Shown piece after piece: positions 9,245 to 17,632 of a DNA stretch of 64,000 nucleotides. How positions within the stretch are numbered: the stretch's first letter is position 1; each line of letters begins with the position of its first letter. This DNA comes from Thermofontimicrobium_A sp034505795 (lineage in GTDB: Bacteria; Zhuqueibacterota; Zhuqueibacteria; Thermofontimicrobiales; Thermofontimicrobiaceae). Position numbers and translations under genes: made by a program. The stretch covers positions 27,128-91,127 of the forward strand of contig JAPDQM010000002.1 in the NCBI GenBank assembly GCA_034505795.1, given 5' to 3'. A model generated the notes under the pieces. It made no database searches, was not told the DNA's origin, and worked only from the letters and a program-made list of their open reading frames with translations.

Positions 9245-9472
9245 CTAATGACAGGTCGAGCAATGCTTGCTGGAACAGGTGCCGCAGGATGAGCCGGAGC
9301 TAGACCCAACCAGACTGCCGCTGCTGGTCGAAAAACCAAACGCAGACATCAATCGCTGAACCTGCTGCGAATGGCAATTTGGGCAATGGATATCGCTCAG
9401 TGCTTGCTGGCTGCGCACCAACTCATCAAACCTGGTGGCACATTCCCCACATTGAAATTCATAAATAGGCAT
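9245..9472 (-). CDS. FmdB-family zinc-ribbon protein
   Basis: This 75-residue protein matches the FmdB/CxxC zinc-ribbon regulatory family. It has the MPIYEFQCGEC start, the C8/C11 pair and the C30/C33 pair that form one zinc ribbon. After this comes a Ser/Gly-rich linker and a tail with four more cysteines (SCGTC...CSTCH), which could hold a second metal. The molecular role of the family is not settled; a link to gene regulation has been proposed. A consensus promoter lies about 70 bp upstream. Confidence 0.88.
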   Translation of the reverse strand: MPIYEFQCGECATRFDELVRSQQALSDIHCPNCHSQQVQRLMSAFGFSTSSGSLVGSSSGSSCGTCSSKHCSTCH

Positions 9473-9544
9473 AGCTAATTACTCTGCTGAGAATAAATAC
9501 AGTTATTTTTTCAGCAAGACCATTGGTCACTATCTGAAGCATCA

Positions 9545-9573
9545 ATTATAAGAAAATAAATATTAAAAGTCAA
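9545..9573 (-). promoter_or_regulatory. Sigma-70-type promoter for the FmdB-like gene
   Basis: On the minus strand, TTGACT (9573-9568) and TATAAT (9550-9545) are separated by exactly 17 bp of AT-rich sequence. Transcription would start near 9538 and give a leader of about 65 nt before the ATG at 9472. The rest of the 9473-9835 gap, which also serves the divergent hutI gene, shows no coding potential. Confidence 0.75.
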
Positions 9574-9835
9574 TATAAAATATGTGCAAGTTTTGAAACA
9601 GCAAAAATCCCTCAGCCCCCCCTATCCCTTACAATTGTAAAATAGCCTGGTACTCAGTCGCAAGGAGCGCTTAACTCTGCTAAACGATCATTCCACCAGA
9701 TGCGATCGCCATTCCATCGCCCAAATTCCCGATAGAACCTCGTAATGAAACTATCTTCTGAACCGATGAGTTAAAAAGACAAATTTTAACAGCTATTTTG
9801 GGTTCGCTATTTATGTTGTTTGTAGAGGAAGCTCG

Positions 9836-11113
9836 ATGTGTGAAGCCGACCTCCTGGTCATGAACGCTAATCAACTATTATGTCCTGAGTCTGATGCTGA
9901 GAACGGCAGTTGCCTGACGGTTATCCAGGACGGGGCCATTGCCTGTTACCAGGGGAAGATCGTTGCCCAGGGGAAAACCAAAACGGTAATGGACACGATA
10001 AGGCTGAGCCAAGGCGCGGATGTTATCGATGCCGAGGGCAAAGTGATTGCGCCGGGTTTTGTGGACGCTCACACTCATCCTATTTTTTGGGGAACTCGCG
10101 AACATGAATTTGAACTCAGAATTCAGGGCAAAACCTATCAGGAAATTGCCAAAGCCGGAGGAGGAATTCGCTTTAGCGTACGGCAGTTGCGCACCGCATC
10201 CAGGGACCAGTTGATCGAATACATTCTGCCCTACCTGGATCAATTCATTCAACAGGGCACTACGACTATCGAAGCCAAAAGCGGCTATGGCCTGTCGCTC
10301 GAAGACGAGCTGAAATCGTTGGAAGTGATCCAGGAATTGAATCGGCTGCATCCCATCGAGCTAATTCCAACCTTTTTGGGTGCCCACGAGATACCCGATG
10401 AATATCGCAACTACCGGGATGCATATATTGGCCTGATTATTGACGAGATGCTGCCTCGAGTAGCCGAACGAAACCTGGCTGAGTTCTGCGATGTTTTTTG
10501 TGAGGAGCATGTTTTCACAGTTCAGGAATCCGAAAAAATCCTGCTGGCTGCGAAACAGCTTGGGCTGAAATTAAAAATTCACGCCGACCAATTGACCGCC
10601 AGCGGTGGCGCTGAACTGGCCGCACGATTGCAGGCGATATCCGCCGATCATCTGGATTATGTCACATCGGAAGCAATGGAGCTGTTGAAGGCTGCCGGCA
10701 CGATTCCGGTGCTGTTGCCTGGTGCCGTATTTTTCCTGGGACTCACCCATTACGCCCCCGCTCGCCAGATGATCACAGCCGGATTACCCGTAGCACTGGC
10801 AACGGATTTCAATCCCGGCACCTGCATGACCCAATCGATGCCTTTAATAATGACACTGGGATGCACTTACTTGAAGATGACGCCCGCGGAGGTGTGGTTA
10901 GCAACTACGCAACATGCGGCACAGGCCGTGGCCAGATCAGATCAAATTGGATCACTTCGAGTTGGCGCACAGGCAGATTTTGTCATCTGGGATATTCCCA
11001 ATTATCGCTATTTACCCTATCATTTTGGGGTAAACCTGGTCCATCAGGTTTATAAAAAAGGGAGGTTAATCTGGCAAAACAATTCACATCAAATGATACG
11101 AGGAAATGTATGA
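9836..11113 (+). CDS. hutI: Imidazolonepropionase
   Basis: HutI hydrolyses imidazolone-5-propionate to N-formimino-glutamate, the third step of histidine breakdown. The 425-residue product belongs to the amidohydrolase superfamily. The metal-binding HTH lies in APGFVDAHTHPIFWGTR, followed by the family-specific IQGKTYQEIAKAGGGI, KSGYGL, GAHEIP, KIHADQ and ATDFNPGT segments. Length and motif order fit HutI. The ATG at 9836 has AGAGGA just upstream. None of the other histidine-utilisation genes (hutH, hutU, hutG) are nearby. Its stop overlaps the start of the next gene by 4 bp, so the two are translationally coupled. Confidence 0.95.
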   Translation: MCEADLLVMNANQLLCPESDAENGSCLTVIQDGAIACYQGKIVAQGKTKTVMDTIRLSQGADVIDAEGKVIAPGFVDAHTHPIFWGTREHEFELRIQGKTYQEIAKAGGGIRFSVRQLRTASRDQLIEYILPYLDQFIQQGTTTIEAKSGYGLSLEDELKSLEVIQELNRLHPIELIPTFLGAHEIPDEYRNYRDAYIGLIIDEMLPRVAERNLAEFCDVFCEEHVFTVQESEKILLAAKQLGLKLKIHADQLTASGGAELAARLQAISADHLDYVTSEAMELLKAAGTIPVLLPGAVFFLGLTHYAPARQMITAGLPVALATDFNPGTCMTQSMPLIMTLGCTYLKMTPAEVWLATTQHAAQAVARSDQIGSLRVGAQADFVIWDIPNYRYLPYHFGVNLVHQVYKKGRLIWQNNSHQMIRGNV

Positions 11114-12318
11114 ACAAATGGAAGTGGCTGGTCGTTGCGCTCCTGGCTCTGATGCTGTCCTTTCAATGCGGGAAGCATAAACCATTGCCAACAGGCTATC
11201 AACTCGTTTACGGCGACAAAGAGGGACTGATTAGCGATAGCACCCTGACCCCAATTGCTGGAACGGAACAGTTTTTCTCCCGCATCATCAACACGGGTGG
11301 CTCCGGTTCGCTGCTATTGGGAAATTACGCCAACTATCAATCCGGCATTTACCTGAAATTCCAGAATCTGCCCGATTCGGTCCAAATTCATTCGGCTATT
11401 TTAAAACTTTTCATTATCCAAAATATTGGGCCCAGCGATTCCAGCTTCTGGCAGCAGCCACATACTTTTTCAATCAATTGCTATGCCTCCGGCTTTGACT
11501 GGACCAATGATCTGGACCCGGAGATGTTTGTATCGCAATTGCCCTTTAGCGATTCGCCATTCACCCAGAGCCAGGTTACCACCGATACCACCTATCTTGA
11601 GGTAGCGCTGGATACTACGCAGATCAAAAATTGGGCCGATTCCACTGTTGCCAATTATGGCTTCTGGCTGCAAAGCCCGAATGCTGATTACATTACCGCA
11701 GTTTATGCGCGGGAAATCCTGGACCCCAATGTCATGCCGCAAATGACTCTAATCTATACCTATCTTGATTCGTTGGGTGCTCATCTGGATACCACCCGCC
11801 TATTTGCAGCCGTGGATGCGTATACAGTGTTCAATTCGGAAGCCAGCCTGAATTTGGATCCCAATTATTTTTATATTGGTAAAGGGATGGCGTTTCGGAG
11901 CTTCATTAAATTTGACTTGCAAAATATGGACACCACCATGCATATCAACCGGGCGTTGCTGAAACTGACGATCAGCCAGGCCAATTCAATTTTAGAAGCA
12001 GCAGGTGCAACCGATTGTCAGATCTATCGCCTGGATGAACCGAGCTGGCGCAAAGGCGAAGTCAACGAATCGCCTTCGACCGCCATCTACGCGGGAACCT
12101 TGACAGATAGTACTCTGACCTTCGACATCACTGCCACCGTGCAGGGTTGGATTGGACAAAAAAATCCTAATTATGGCCTACTGGTACGTTCGGCTGCTGA
12201 AGCGACTACAATTGGTCGCGTCGCGTTTTATTCATCCAAAACGCAATCTGCTTTCCAGCCGAAATTGGAGCTCTATTATAGTTTGCCCCCACAACAAGAA
12301 TTTGATAATTCAGATTGA
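11110..12318 (+). CDS. Lipoprotein with two DNRLRE-like beta-sandwich domains
   Basis: The N-terminus has a Lys-rich start and hydrophobic stretch ending in LSFQC at residue 20, a relaxed lipobox. The mature protein appears to hold two similar beta-sandwich domains, about residues 40-205 and 215-395. Each has the DNRLRE-type pattern: LLLGNY or FYIGKG near the start, then a SIHSAILKL- or HINRALLKL-like strand, then ALDTTQIKNW or DITATVQGWIG followed by NYGFWLQS or NYGLLVRS. Such domains occur in cell-surface and secreted proteins. The start codon overlaps the hutI stop (ATGA). The role is unknown. Confidence 0.75.
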   Translation: MNKWKWLVVALLALMLSFQCGKHKPLPTGYQLVYGDKEGLISDSTLTPIAGTEQFFSRIINTGGSGSLLLGNYANYQSGIYLKFQNLPDSVQIHSAILKLFIIQNIGPSDSSFWQQPHTFSINCYASGFDWTNDLDPEMFVSQLPFSDSPFTQSQVTTDTTYLEVALDTTQIKNWADSTVANYGFWLQSPNADYITAVYAREILDPNVMPQMTLIYTYLDSLGAHLDTTRLFAAVDAYTVFNSEASLNLDPNYFYIGKGMAFRSFIKFDLQNMDTTMHINRALLKLTISQANSILEAAGATDCQIYRLDEPSWRKGEVNESPSTAIYAGTLTDSTLTFDITATVQGWIGQKNPNYGLLVRSAAEATTIGRVAFYSSKTQSAFQPKLELYYSLPPQQEFDNSD

Positions 12319-12391
12319 GCAGTGGGGCCGAGGATACTTTCTCAATGAGTGATTTTGAGTTGCCGCATGAAAAACTTGGAGATAATTAAAA

Positions 12392-13630
12392 ATGAAAAAA
12401 CATGGTTGCTTCTTAATATTATCAATAATGATGATACTGATAGGTTCATGGCTGTCACCAGGCCTGGCCGGGTCATATTACAATTCCCGGGGCTTCGGTG
12501 AATTGAGATACTCGTCCAACGCCCAGGCCATGGGATTGGGGGGCAGCCTCGTGGCCGTTCCCGACGGCTTTCATATCAACCTGGTCAATCCAGCCAGCTT
12601 GCCGTTCATTTCGGTGACCCGACTCTCCGGCGATTTTATTCATGAAGCGATCTGGAGTCAAACAAGTACTGCCGAAGGGTTCACCAAATACACCAATCTC
12701 AATGGCGTATCCATGGCACTGCCAATCGTCCAGAACAAACTAACGCTGGCGCTCGGCCTTATTCCCATCAGCCAATTTGATTATGATTACTCGCTTTCGG
12801 GCAGTATCAACGATTATCAGTATCGCAAGACAATCCGCGGCACCGGCGGGCTCAACAAAATCGTTTTCAGCGGTGGCGGCAGCGTGACTAAATTTCTGCG
12901 CCTGGGAGTTTCGTTTCATTATAATTTTGGGAAACTCGAACAAACCTGGCTGGTCGATTATACCTCAGATCTATTCTGGGATACCTGGGATAAATTAACA
13001 CGCAAGATGTGGGGGCCGGGTTACTCTGCGGGAATCCTGGTTCGGCCGACCTCCAACTTGTTTGTAGGCGCCGTGTATGCCGGCTCGTCTCCATTGACTA
13101 TTCAAGATCACGTCTATAACCGCACCCAAAAAGGTTCTCTTATCGGTGTCATTGATCGATACAAAATGGATCCGCACGAGGTAACCATGCCTGCGATGTG
13201 GGGCATCGGAATGAGCTATCTGGCGCTCAAAAAATTTGTGATCACCAGCGATATCATCTATCAGCCCTGGGCTGATTTTCGCCGCGTCAATCAATCTGCG
13301 ACCGATTACTACGATGATTACCGTATCGGGGGGGGTATCGAAATGCTACCCAGCCTGAATATGTTGGCAAAATATTATCAACGGATGAATTATCGCCTGG
13401 GCTATTTCTATCATGAACTCAATTTTAAAAATGCTACCGGGGCTAAAATTACCGAATATGGTGTAACCACCGGCGTCGGGCTTCCTTATTATGGAAGCTT
13501 CGGTCGGGTGGATGTAGCGCTACGTTTTGGCAACCGTGGAACCCTTGACCAGGGTCTTATCAAAGAGACGATTTTCCAATTATTCATTTCAGTTTCCGGC
13601 GGTGAAAAATGGTTCAATCGCGCCTTTTAA
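12392..13630 (+). CDS. Outer-membrane beta-barrel protein (FadL/PorV-like)
   Basis: The 412-residue protein has a signal peptide ending near residue 27 (GLAGS) and alternating beta-strand sequence throughout. The early segment SSNAQAMGLGGSLVAVPDG followed by NLVNPASL resembles the N-terminal plug/strand of FadL- or PorV-type barrels common in FCB bacteria. It ends in Phe, the usual last residue of an outer-membrane barrel. GGAG lies about 10 nt before the ATG. It follows the DNRLRE lipoprotein by 73 bp and precedes a TPR lipoprotein, suggesting a shared cell-envelope role. The exact ligand or partner is not known. Confidence 0.75.
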   Translation: MKKHGCFLILSIMMILIGSWLSPGLAGSYYNSRGFGELRYSSNAQAMGLGGSLVAVPDGFHINLVNPASLPFISVTRLSGDFIHEAIWSQTSTAEGFTKYTNLNGVSMALPIVQNKLTLALGLIPISQFDYDYSLSGSINDYQYRKTIRGTGGLNKIVFSGGGSVTKFLRLGVSFHYNFGKLEQTWLVDYTSDLFWDTWDKLTRKMWGPGYSAGILVRPTSNLFVGAVYAGSSPLTIQDHVYNRTQKGSLIGVIDRYKMDPHEVTMPAMWGIGMSYLALKKFVITSDIIYQPWADFRRVNQSATDYYDDYRIGGGIEMLPSLNMLAKYYQRMNYRLGYFYHELNFKNATGAKITEYGVTTGVGLPYYGSFGRVDVALRFGNRGTLDQGLIKETIFQLFISVSGGEKWFNRAF

Positions 13631-13747
13631 AAAATGGCTAACTTTTTTCTTGCTTTTTTGAAAAAAAATCTTAAATTCAGCTTCTTAAATTCAAGCGTGC
13701 TAATTGAGCTTGTTAAATTTATCATGAATCTTTCAAGGAGAGAAGAA

Positions 13748-15031
13748 ATGAAGGTCTCACGACAGAATAGCCTCCTAACCAATGTCTTCAGCTTAATTAT
13801 TGCAATCATTCTGGGAGCTTTCATCATTTATTTCTCCGGTTGTGCCCCAACCGCCAAACAAGTCGCTCCACCGGTTGATGAAGCGCGCCAGAAAGCGATT
13901 GCGGATTCGCTATTCAAAATCTATTCGCTTGAACTGAATAAGGCCTGGAGCACCGGCTACGAGTACTACAAAAATAAAACCTATCGCAGTGCCGTCAAGC
14001 CGTTCTGGAAAGTGATCGAGATGGACACCATCAATCGATTCAAAGATAAATACACGTTTCTGGCGGACTCCTATATCAAATTGAATATCCCGGATTCAGC
14101 GCAAGTCGTGCTGGAATTAGGCGTTAAAGAATATCCCCAAAATGCCTATCTTCATCGGACGTTAGCTTACTTCTACGACGGCCGTGGGCAAGTAGAAGAT
14201 GCCATTCGAGAATACGAAGCTGCAACCAATATCGATCCCAAACAAGTGGGTGATTGGAAGGCACTGGGCAATCTTTATGTCAAAAACGGAGAGACCGATA
14301 AAGCCATTGCTGCCTATGAAAAAGTAGTCAGCTTGGATCCCAAAGATCAGGATTCGCAACGGGTGCTGTCCAAATTGTACAAATCGACTGGCGATGCCAC
14401 TGCTGCCATTCAGCGCATGGAAGAGGTCAAAAAGCTCGATCCCAAGAATGTTGAGAACCTGTTCAATTTAGGTCGAGAATATTTCAATCTGGGCGAATAC
14501 GACAATGCCGTCGCCAATTTCGATCAACTATTGCAGCTAAAACCCGGTGATTTGAGTGCCATGGAATATCTGGGCAATTCGCTGCAAAATAAAGGCAACT
14601 TCACGCGGGCAATTAGCATTTATAAAGAAATTATCAAACAGCAGCCCACAAACAAAAAGGTCCTCACCGACATGGCCACCAGTTACAAAGAGTTGAAGCA
14701 ATTTTCTACAGCCCGCAGCTATGCCCGGCAAGCGCTGCAAATTGATCCTAAATATGGCTTAGCCTTCATTGTCATCGGCGAAATCTATGAAGCCGCGGCT
14801 GAATATTGCTACACCGCCCGAGGCAAAAAGGCGGCTGAATTCGATGATAAGTTGATCTATGATCTCGCGTACCAGCAATATCAAAAGGCAACTGAAGATT
14901 TGCAATTCAAAGACTATGCTCTGAAGCGAATGAGCTATGTCAATGAATTACGGCCAACCAAGGAAGATCTCTTTTTCCACCGTGGGCAAACCAAGCCCAA
15001 AGATACATGCTATCAATGGATTTATCAATAA
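13748..15031 (+). CDS. TPR-repeat lipoprotein
   Basis: Translation from the ATG at 13748 (AAGGAG 8 nt upstream) gives 427 residues. The frame is open to 13634, but that extension lacks a ribosome site and would bury the signal peptide. A hydrophobic segment ends in YFSGC at residue 32, a good lipobox. About eight tetratricopeptide repeats follow, with clear units such as AIREYEAATNIDPKQ, AIAAYEKVVSLDPKD and AVANFDQLLQLKPGD. TPR proteins scaffold complexes; the partner is unknown. A strong terminator follows within 15 bp of the stop. Confidence 0.85.
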   Translation: MKVSRQNSLLTNVFSLIIAIILGAFIIYFSGCAPTAKQVAPPVDEARQKAIADSLFKIYSLELNKAWSTGYEYYKNKTYRSAVKPFWKVIEMDTINRFKDKYTFLADSYIKLNIPDSAQVVLELGVKEYPQNAYLHRTLAYFYDGRGQVEDAIREYEAATNIDPKQVGDWKALGNLYVKNGETDKAIAAYEKVVSLDPKDQDSQRVLSKLYKSTGDATAAIQRMEEVKKLDPKNVENLFNLGREYFNLGEYDNAVANFDQLLQLKPGDLSAMEYLGNSLQNKGNFTRAISIYKEIIKQQPTNKKVLTDMATSYKELKQFSTARSYARQALQIDPKYGLAFIVIGEIYEAAAEYCYTARGKKAAEFDDKLIYDLAYQQYQKATEDLQFKDYALKRMSYVNELRPTKEDLFFHRGQTKPKDTCYQWIYQ

Positions 15032-15042
15032 AAAATACACTT

Positions 15043-15076
15043 CGCCAGAGAATGAATAATTCTCTGGCGATTTTTC
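15043..15076 (+). terminator. Rho-independent terminator after the TPR lipoprotein
   Basis: An 11-bp perfect stem, CGCCAGAGAAT (15043-15053) with ATTCTCTGGCG (15059-15069), closes on a 5-nt loop and is followed by ATTTTTCT. This is a textbook intrinsic terminator 12 bp past the stop codon. Confidence 0.92.
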
Positions 15077-15234
15077 TCAATAGAACAACTCCCTTTTGTG
15101 CATAATGCAAAACCTGAACAATACTACCACCTGTTTCTCTATTTCCCGGCTTTGATTCACGACCTGTAACGACAATCAGGGAAGACTGTCCTATCGTTGA
15201 GTGAATACAACGCCGCAAAATTTGAACAAAAACT

Positions 15235-15678
15235 ATGATGAAGATTGCCATGGCTTCGGATCATGCCGGTTATGAGCTGAAGCAAAAAATCAAAGCACAT
15301 CTTGAAATCACTGGCCTCGCGGTTGAGGATTATGGCACCTTCAAAACTACCCCGGCCGATTATCCCGATTATGGGGTACTGGCTGCACGGGCTGTGGCAC
15401 AAGGGAAGGCGGATCGCGCCATTTTAATCTGCGGGACAGGCATTGGAATGTCAATTGTCGCCAATAAGGTAAAAGGCATTCGCGCCGCCCTGTGCACCTC
15501 CACTGAGATGGCAGAATTGAGCCGTCGTCACAATGATGCTAATGTGTTGGCTTTGGGGGGACGCTTAACGAACGATGAATTAGCATTGGAAATAGTGGAT
15601 GTGTGGCTAAAAACGCCTTTTGAGGGGGAGCGCCATTTGCCACGAATCAAAAAGATCCATCAATTAACCGGGCTATAG
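15235..15678 (+). CDS. rpiB: Ribose-5-phosphate isomerase B
   Basis: RpiB interconverts ribose-5-phosphate and ribulose-5-phosphate in the pentose phosphate pathway. The 147-residue product has the family landmarks: MASDHAGYELK at the N-terminus, DYGTF, the catalytic Cys in ILICGTGIGMSI, then NK.KGIRAALC and RRHNDANVLALGGR. LacB-type isomerases are related, but no tagatose-pathway genes are nearby, so RpiB is the better call. Two adjacent ATGs (15235, 15238) are possible starts. It leads a likely operon with glyA, 16 bp downstream. Confidence 0.94.
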   Translation: MMKIAMASDHAGYELKQKIKAHLEITGLAVEDYGTFKTTPADYPDYGVLAARAVAQGKADRAILICGTGIGMSIVANKVKGIRAALCTSTEMAELSRRHNDANVLALGGRLTNDELALEIVDVWLKTPFEGERHLPRIKKIHQLTGL

Positions 15679-15694
15679 GAATGAGGATGATATC

Positions 15695-16981
15695 ATGATC
15701 AATCTACAACATACCGATCCTGAAATTTATCAGGCCATCCGCAATGAAATTTCGCGACAGAACGACAAGCTGGAAATGATCGCCTCGGAAAATTTTGTGA
15801 GTCTTGCCGTGCTGGAAGCGATGGGCCAGGTGATGACCAATAAATATGCCGAAGGTTATCCTGGCAAGCGGTACTACGGTGGCTGTGCTTTTGTCGATAG
15901 AGCGGAGGAGCTGGCACAAGAACGAGCTAAAAAATTATTCGGTGCCGAACATGCCAACGTTCAGCCCCACTCTGGGTCACAAGCCAATATCGCCGCTTAT
16001 TTTACATTTGCTCAGCCGGGCGACACCGTTATGGGCATGAATCTCGATCATGGCGGTCATCTGACCCACGGCAGCCCGGTAAATTTTTCCGGTCGGCTGT
16101 TTCGGATCATCTCCTACGGCGTGGATCGCCAAACAGGCTACATCGATATGAATCAGGTAGAAGACCTGGCTAAAAAGGAACGGCCACGCCTCATCATCAC
16201 CGGTGCCAGTGCCTATCCACGGGAAATCAATTACCAGCAGTTTCGTGCCATTGCCGACCAGGTCGGTGCCAAGCTGATTGCAGACATTGCCCATCCAGCG
16301 GGGTTGATTGCCGCGGGTTTGCTCCAGAGCCCAATCCCGCATTGCCATCTGGTCACTACCACCACCCATAAAACGCTTCGGGGACCGCGCGGGGGCATGA
16401 TCCTGGTCGGAAAAGACGTGGAGAATGACATGGGCCTGATGACTCCCAAGGGCAAGTTAAAAACCATCGGCCAAATCGTGGATTCCAATGTCTTCCCCGG
16501 CTTCCAGGGGGGGCCCTTGATGCATGTCATTGCGGCCAAAGCGGTTGCTTTCAAAGAGGCGTTGGAACCGCAATTCAAGGCCTATGCCCAGCAGGTGATC
16601 AGAAACGCACAAGCCCTGGCGAATAAATTGATGAGCATGGATTATAAGTTGATTTCCAACGGTACGGATACCCATCTGATGCTGGTCGATTTGAGAAACA
16701 AAGGTCTTACGGGCAAAAAAGCCGAAGAAGCCCTGGAGCAGGCTGGCATCACCGTCAATAAAAATATGGTTCCCTTTGATGACCAGAGCCCGTTCATCAC
16801 CAGCGGCATTCGAATTGGTACGCCAGCCCTCACCACCAGAGGGATGACCGAGGCCCAAATGGTCGAAATTGGTGAATTAATTGACAAGGTTTTGAGTAAC
16901 ATCGGGAATGAAGCGGTCGCTCATACGGTACGTTCCAGAGTCTACGAATTATGCCAGCAATTCCCCCTCTATCAAATTTAA
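15695..16981 (+). CDS. glyA: Serine hydroxymethyltransferase
   Basis: GlyA interconverts serine and glycine using tetrahydrofolate and pyridoxal phosphate, supplying one-carbon units. The 428-residue product shows NDKLEMIASENFVS, NKYAEGYPGKRYYGGC, the PLP-lysine region HLVTTTTHKTLRGPRGG, and the C-terminal RIGTPALTTRGM. Length and motifs are standard. GAGG lies 8 nt before the ATG. It follows rpiB by 16 bp and precedes nrdR by 23 bp, and an rpiB-glyA-nrdR order is common in bacteria. Confidence 0.97.
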   Translation: MINLQHTDPEIYQAIRNEISRQNDKLEMIASENFVSLAVLEAMGQVMTNKYAEGYPGKRYYGGCAFVDRAEELAQERAKKLFGAEHANVQPHSGSQANIAAYFTFAQPGDTVMGMNLDHGGHLTHGSPVNFSGRLFRIISYGVDRQTGYIDMNQVEDLAKKERPRLIITGASAYPREINYQQFRAIADQVGAKLIADIAHPAGLIAAGLLQSPIPHCHLVTTTTHKTLRGPRGGMILVGKDVENDMGLMTPKGKLKTIGQIVDSNVFPGFQGGPLMHVIAAKAVAFKEALEPQFKAYAQQVIRNAQALANKLMSMDYKLISNGTDTHLMLVDLRNKGLTGKKAEEALEQAGITVNKNMVPFDDQSPFITSGIRIGTPALTTRGMTEAQMVEIGELIDKVLSNIGNEAVAHTVRSRVYELCQQFPLYQI

Positions 16982-17004
16982 CTGGTTAACCAAGAGGGTG
17001 ATTT

Positions 17005-17451
17005 ATGAGATGTCCCTATTGTCATCATAATGATAGCAAAGTCATCGACTCGCGCGCCAAGAGCAACGGCAGTGTCATCCGACGGCGCCGGGAGTGTATC
17101 GCCTGCAATCGACGTTTCACGACCAAGGAGTACGTTGAAGAGACCCCAATTTTGGTGGTCAAATCCGATCAGCGCCGCGAAGCCTTTAATCGCGAAAAAT
17201 TAAAACAGGGAATTATCCTGGCCTGCACCAAACGGCCGATCTCCATTAACGACATCGAAGGCATTGTCAATCAAATTGAAAACAGCCTGCGCGATCAGTC
17301 CATTGAAGAGATCACCTCAAAAGAGATCGGTTCGATGGTCATGGACCATCTGCGACGCATAGACCAGGTGGCTTATGTCCGTTTTGCATCGGTCTATCGA
17401 AAATTTCAGGACAAAGACGAATTTTTAACCGAATTGCAGGAATTGGGATAG
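17005..17451 (+). CDS. nrdR: Transcriptional repressor NrdR
   Basis: NrdR represses ribonucleotide reductase genes when its ATP-cone senses dATP/ATP. The 148-residue protein starts with the zinc ribbon (C3-P-Y-C6 and C31-x-x-C34, in MRCPYC and CIACNRRF). It continues with the ATP-cone domain around residues 49-139 (ILVVKSDQRREAFNREKLKQGI, DQVAYVRFASVYRKF). GAGG sits about 7 nt upstream of the ATG. It is the last gene of the rpiB-glyA-nrdR group; no ribonucleotide reductase gene lies in the window. Confidence 0.96.
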   Translation: MRCPYCHHNDSKVIDSRAKSNGSVIRRRRECIACNRRFTTKEYVEETPILVVKSDQRREAFNREKLKQGIILACTKRPISINDIEGIVNQIENSLRDQSIEEITSKEIGSMVMDHLRRIDQVAYVRFASVYRKFQDKDEFLTELQELG

Positions 17452-17632
17452 CGATTCAGCTTCCCTGCCCAGCGAATATCAATCAGCGCCTGGGATCATG
17501 TTGGCAGTTCGATCTTTTTTCGGTTTTTGGTTTGATGCAGAAATTGTGGTTGGTCTGCAAAGCTTCGCAGGGATTAATCGGGGAAATTCTTAACGATTAT
17601 TTTTTCATATCACCGTTAATATGCGAGGGTAT

